Origin: Actinomycetota bacterium
GTDB taxonomy: Bacteria; Actinomycetota; Actinomycetes; Mycobacteriales; Mycobacteriaceae
Direction: 5' to 3'
Assembly: GCA_005787665.1 (NCBI GenBank)
Contig: SYAB01000319.1
Coordinates: 1 to 8,219 of the forward strand
Length of the DNA: 8,219 bases
The translations under genes and the position numbers were made by a program. Below, piece after piece: positions 5,298 to 8,219 of this stretch. Within the stretch, counting starts at the first letter, position 1. Each line of letters starts with the position of its first letter. Under the pieces are notes generated by a model that saw nothing but the letters and a program-made list of their open reading frames with translations, was not told where the DNA came from and ran no database searches.

Positions 5298-7711
5298 ACT
5301 CCCCCGTCATCCTGACCCTCGACGCCCTCGGCGACGCGCCGGTGGGCGGAAAGGCCGAAGGCCTGGCCAAGCTCGTCCGGTTGGGTCTGCGGGTCCCGCG
5401 CGCCTTCGTCATCGTCGGCGCCACCCCTGGCCACCTGCCGGAGGATCTCGAGGCGCGGTATGCGGAATTGGGCGGCGGGGCGGTGGCGGTGCGTTCCTCG
5501 GCGCTGGGCGAGGACTCTGCCGACGCCAGCTTCGCCGGCCAGTACGAGACCATCCTCGACGTCACCGGAATCGAGGCGCTACGCGCGGCCGTCGAGACCT
5601 GCCTGGCCTCCCTGCAGAACGAGAGGGCGACGGCCTACCGGCAGCGCAGCACCGGCGGGGACGACGTGGCCATGTCGGTGGTCGTGCAGACCATGGCGCC
5701 CGCGGCCAGCGCCGGGGTGCTGTTCACCGCAGACCCCGTCACCGGACGCCGGGACCGCGTCGTCATCGATGCCGTCGCCGGCCTGGGCGAAGCGTTGGTC
5801 AGCGGCCACGCCTCCCCGGATCACTACGTCCTGGATCGCACCGGGGCCACCCGCGAGGCCCATCTCGACGGCGACACCGCGATTCTCGGCGACACCGTCC
5901 GGCGCACCCTGCTCAGCGCGGCCCTGATGGCCGAGGCCGCCGAAGGTCACCCGCTGGATCTCGAATGGGCCGTCGACGCCGACGGCGAGATCCATTGGCT
6001 GCAGGCCCGTCCCATCACGCACCTGCCGCCGGACCCCAACGAACTCGACACCCCGATCACCGATCCCACCCATGTCTTCACCCGATGCAACGTCGGCGAG
6101 ATGTTCCCGGGAGCCTGCACCCCGCTGTCCTATTCGTTCACCGCGCGCAGTATCGACGTCGGCATGCAGATGATGCACGTCCAGGTCGGCATCCAGGACG
6201 CGGTCGTGCCCGATATGCGGTTCCTCATCATGAACTCCGGGCACCTCTTCCTCAACCTGAGCACCATGAGCGAGACCGCCACCCACGCACTGGGTTCCAG
6301 CGCCGAACAACTGGCGCTCTCGGTGTGCGGGCGGCCCGTACCGGAGTTCACCATCCGCGGCGGGGAACCCCCGACGCGGCTGCGCCGCACCGCCAACGGG
6401 TTCCGCTACATCCGATATCTGCTCAGCCAGCCCACCGCACGCCGCGAAATGAAGCGTCTGATCACCGAACTGCGCTTCCCTGCGTCCGAAACCGCCTGCG
6501 CCGCATGGCAGGAGATCGACCGTCGCCTCCCGTTCATTTACGACGCCATGCACTACCACCTGATCTCCTCGGCGGGCTCCGGCGTGCTGACACCGACCCT
6601 GCTCGGGGTGATCGCCGGCGGCCACGACCCCTCCGAAGCCGACCATGCCGCCGTGGCAGCGCTTTTGGCCGGCGCCGAGGATGTCGAGAGCGCCGACATC
6701 ATCACCGGCGCCGAGCGCATCGCCGACCGGATCGCCGCCCACCCCGACGGAGAGGACTGCTTCACCCGCGCCGATCCGGCGGCGGCACTGGACTGGATCC
6801 GCTCACCGGCGGCCGGCGCGGCTCGCGCGGAGTTCGACCGCTACCTGCACGACCACGGCCACCGCGCCATCAAGGAACTCGAACTGCGCCAACCGGAGTG
6901 GCGTACCGATCCGCTCCCGGTGATCCGCTCGCTGCAGGTGACCCTGCGCCAGCGCGGGTCAGCGCGTACCCGGCCCGCCCCGCCCCCCGAGGCCGCCGCA
7001 CCCGGGCGCGCGGTCGCGCTGTTGGCGCGGATGGCGCGTCAGGCGGTCCGCTCCCGCGAGGAGACCAAGTCCGGCCTCGTCGCGGTCACCACCCGGTTCA
7101 AAGAGGCCTACCGCGCCCTGGCCGCGCTGCTGGTGGCCGAAGGACTGCTCCCCGACCCCGACGCGGTCTTCTTCCTCACCCACGACGAACTCGGCCGGCT
7201 GGCCCGCGGCGGCGACACCGGACTCGCGGCGACGGCCCTGGCCCGACGGGAGGCCTTCGCCCAGCAGGAGACCTACGAGTTCCCCGACGTCTTCCAGGGC
7301 GAACCCGGGCGGGTCGATCTGGATCTGGCCGCCGCGGCGGCCGAATCCGACGGCGTCGTCCGCGGGGCCCCGGTCAGCAGAGGACGGGTCACCGGTGTCG
7401 CGCGGATCGTGCGCACCCTCGACGAGGCCGCCGACCTCCAGCGCGGGGAGATCCTGATCGCACCGATCACCGACGTCGGCTGGACCCCCTACTTCAGCCT
7501 GATCTCGGGCCTGGTCACCGACATCGGAAGCGCCGTCTCGCACGGCGCCGTCGTCGCCCGCGAATACGGTCTGCCCGCGGTGGTCAACACTCGGACCGCG
7601 ACCCGGGTGTTCACCACCGGGGACCGCATCACCCTCGACGGGGAGTCGGGGATCGTGCGACGGGCACAGGACGGCGACGGCGGCGAGGACGGGCCCGCAG
7701 CGGACTCATGA
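5294..7711 (+). CDS. PEP synthase / rifampin phosphotransferase-like dikinase
   Basis: This 805-residue protein has the three-part plan of the family. The N-terminal ATP-grasp domain (about 1-245) has G18-G-K20, V66-R67-S-S-A, S79-F-A-G-Q, G141-V-L-F-T-A-D-P148 and Q237-A-R-P240. The helical middle domain spans about 260-685 and includes R588-E-E-T-K592. The C-terminal swivelling phospho-His domain (about 690-790) has G746-S-A-V-S-H750-G-A-V-V-A-R-E, where H750 is the residue to be phosphorylated. Known members use ATP to phosphorylate this His, releasing AMP and phosphate, then pass the phosphoryl group to pyruvate or, in rifampin phosphotransferase, to the drug. The length and lack of a separate PEP/pyruvate-type TIM barrel favour the rifampin phosphotransferase-like branch, with a small-molecule acceptor. 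The start is GTG, overlapping the monooxygenase stop as GTGA with no clear ribosome site, so coupling is likely. The frame stays open far upstream, but that part is a shadow of the monooxygenase. The last ~15 residues are acidic, Gly-rich and probably disordered. Resistance to rifamycin is not demonstrated by sequence. Confidence 0.88.
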   Translation: MNSPVILTLDALGDAPVGGKAEGLAKLVRLGLRVPRAFVIVGATPGHLPEDLEARYAELGGGAVAVRSSALGEDSADASFAGQYETILDVTGIEALRAAVETCLASLQNERATAYRQRSTGGDDVAMSVVVQTMAPAASAGVLFTADPVTGRRDRVVIDAVAGLGEALVSGHASPDHYVLDRTGATREAHLDGDTAILGDTVRRTLLSAALMAEAAEGHPLDLEWAVDADGEIHWLQARPITHLPPDPNELDTPITDPTHVFTRCNVGEMFPGACTPLSYSFTARSIDVGMQMMHVQVGIQDAVVPDMRFLIMNSGHLFLNLSTMSETATHALGSSAEQLALSVCGRPVPEFTIRGGEPPTRLRRTANGFRYIRYLLSQPTARREMKRLITELRFPASETACAAWQEIDRRLPFIYDAMHYHLISSAGSGVLTPTLLGVIAGGHDPSEADHAAVAALLAGAEDVESADIITGAERIADRIAAHPDGEDCFTRADPAAALDWIRSPAAGAARAEFDRYLHDHGHRAIKELELRQPEWRTDPLPVIRSLQVTLRQRGSARTRPAPPPEAAAPGRAVALLARMARQAVRSREETKSGLVAVTTRFKEAYRALAALLVAEGLLPDPDAVFFLTHDELGRLARGGDTGLAATALARREAFAQQETYEFPDVFQGEPGRVDLDLAAAAAESDGVVRGAPVSRGRVTGVARIVRTLDEAADLQRGEILIAPITDVGWTPYFSLISGLVTDIGSAVSHGAVVAREYGLPAVVNTRTATRVFTTGDRITLDGESGIVRRAQDGDGGEDGPAADS

Positions 7712-7736
7712 TGGGGACTGCGCCGTTCTGAGTGAC

Positions 7737-7742
7737 TAGGCT
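7737..7742 (+). promoter_or_regulatory. -10 box for a leaderless helicase transcript
   Basis: TAGGCT fits TANNNT and ends six bases before the GTG at 7749. Transcription would therefore start on the G of the start codon, and no Shine-Dalgarno sequence is present. The same arrangement is seen for the phosphatase gene at the other end of the window. It lies in the 37-base gap after the operon, so the helicase is probably transcribed independently. Confidence 0.5.
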
Positions 7743-7748
7743 TCTGCG

Positions 7749-8219
7749 GTGTCCGAGTTGCGCGTCTCATCCGCCGACCCCGACGCACTGTTCGACTCCT
7801 TCGCCACCTGGGCGCACGACGGCGGCACTCCCCTGTACCCCGCGCAACAGGAAGCGCTGATCGAACTGCTCAGCGGCGCCAACGTCATCCTGGCCACCCC
7901 GACCGGCTCCGGGAAGTCACTGGTGGCCACCGGCGCGCAGTACGCAGCACTGGCGGCCGGGGCGCGCAGCTATTACACCGCCCCGATCAAGGCGCTCGTC
8001 AGCGAGAAGTTCTTCGCCCTCTGCGCGGTCTTCGGAGCGGACAACGTCGGCATGCTCACCGGGGACGCCGCCGTCAACGCGGGCGCGCCGATCATCGCCT
8101 GCACCGCCGAGGTACTGGCTAATATCGCGCTGCGCGAGGGGGAGAACGCCGATATCGGTCTGGTGGTGATGGACGAGCCAACGAGTCAACACATCGACGC
8201 TGAAGTCAAGTGTAAAAAA
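7749..8219 (+). CDS. DEAD/DEAH-box (Ski2-like, DUF3516-type) helicase, N-terminal part
   Basis: An open frame from GTG at 7749 runs to the window end (157 codons, no stop). The Q-like region Y30-P-A-Q-Q precedes Walker A, A49-T-P-T-G-S-G-K-S57. Motif Ia is T77-A-P-I-K-A-L, T104-G-D follows, and T119-A-E-V-L is next. Walker B is V139-V-M-D-E143. These match the mycobacterial superfamily 2 RNA helicases carrying a C-terminal DUF3516 domain, which are several hundred residues longer; this call rests on recall of the family. Expected role: ATP-driven RNA or DNA unwinding in the cytoplasm. The family normally continues after the D-E with an F-H-F-Y-like segment. Here it reads P-T-S-Q-H-I-D-A-E-V-K instead, with a change in base composition. 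Residues after about 143 should not be trusted as helicase. The GTG start is supported by the TAGGCT box six bases upstream. Confidence 0.85.
   Translation, partial: MSELRVSSADPDALFDSFATWAHDGGTPLYPAQQEALIELLSGANVILATPTGSGKSLVATGAQYAALAAGARSYYTAPIKALVSEKFFALCAVFGADNVGMLTGDAAVNAGAPIIACTAEVLANIALREGENADIGLVVMDEPTSQHIDAEVKCKK
8178..8219 (+). other. Anomalous AT-richer tail, possible chimeric join or contig-end artefact
   Basis: The final 14 codons have about 43% G or C at third positions, against a strong GC3 preference in the preceding helicase codons, and the sequence ends in a run of six A. The in-frame residues after D142-E143 resemble an ABC-ATPase Walker B/D-loop (D-E-P-T-S-x-x-I-D-A-E) rather than a DEAD/DEAH helicase. 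Both families share D-E at this point, and only a few bases around GACGAG would be needed for a false join. A real recombination or insertion cannot be excluded with no sequence beyond the edge. Confidence 0.55.

Noticed and set aside
5579..6742. 387-codon minus-strand frame opposite the phosphotransferase
   Set aside because: Antisense shadow with low-complexity Gly/Val/His-rich composition and no ribosome site or motif.
5965..7731. 588-codon Arg/Pro-rich open frame on the plus strand
   Set aside because: Out-of-frame shadow within the phosphotransferase gene, with no recognisable motif.
7712..7748. Terminator between the phosphotransferase and helicase genes
   Set aside because: No stem-loop of useful length and no T tract could be found in these 37 bases.
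8178..8219. Start of a genuine ABC transporter gene fused to the helicase
   Set aside because: Only 14 codons are available and the join falls on a motif shared by both families, so a chimeric or artefactual end is the simpler reading.

Overview
The window is very GC-rich, with a strong preference for G or C at third codon positions. It uses GTG starts freely, and its -10 elements fit the TANNNT pattern. Together with its recognisable protein families (a secreted histidine phosphatase, a DUF3516-type helicase, and an SDR/Baeyer-Villiger monooxygenase pair), this points to a mycobacterium, most likely an environmental Mycolicibacterium/Mycobacterium. The species cannot be fixed from sequence alone. 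No tRNA, rRNA, CRISPR array, IS element or integrase was seen.

Layout. (1) Positions 1-1191, minus strand: a secreted or surface histidine phosphatase, cut by the left edge. (2) Positions 1192-1279: a short divergent promoter region with candidate -10 boxes in both directions. (3) Positions 1280-2287, plus strand: a class I SAM-dependent methyltransferase of unknown substrate, followed directly by a small hairpin. (4) Positions 2288-2373: a short intergenic region with a clear inverted repeat just upstream of a TetR regulator. (5) Positions 2374-7711, plus strand: four tightly packed genes encoding a TetR regulator, a short-chain dehydrogenase/reductase, a Baeyer-Villiger-type flavin monooxygenase, and an 805-residue PEP-synthase/rifampin-phosphotransferase-like enzyme. 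They are joined by a 4-nt overlap, a 3-nt gap and another 4-nt overlap, so they almost certainly form one operon. (6) Positions 7749-8219, plus strand: the N-terminal part of a DEAD/DEAH helicase with a likely leaderless GTG start.

The operon is the most interesting part. The SDR could interconvert an alcohol and a ketone. The monooxygenase could insert oxygen next to the ketone or oxidise a heteroatom. The third enzyme has the full three-part plan of ATP-grasp domain, helical middle domain and mobile phospho-histidine domain, and could transfer a phosphoryl group to a small molecule or to pyruvate. The TetR regulator probably represses the set from the inverted repeat and responds to the substrate. 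This fits a small-molecule catabolism or detoxification module; the substrate cannot be read from the sequence.

The last ~42 bases (about 8178-8219) look foreign. Just after the helicase VVMDE motif the sequence becomes AT-richer, codon use changes, and the encoded residues resemble an ABC-ATPase Walker B/D-loop rather than a helicase. A chimeric join or contig-end artefact is the simplest explanation, so the helicase should not be interpreted past about 8177.
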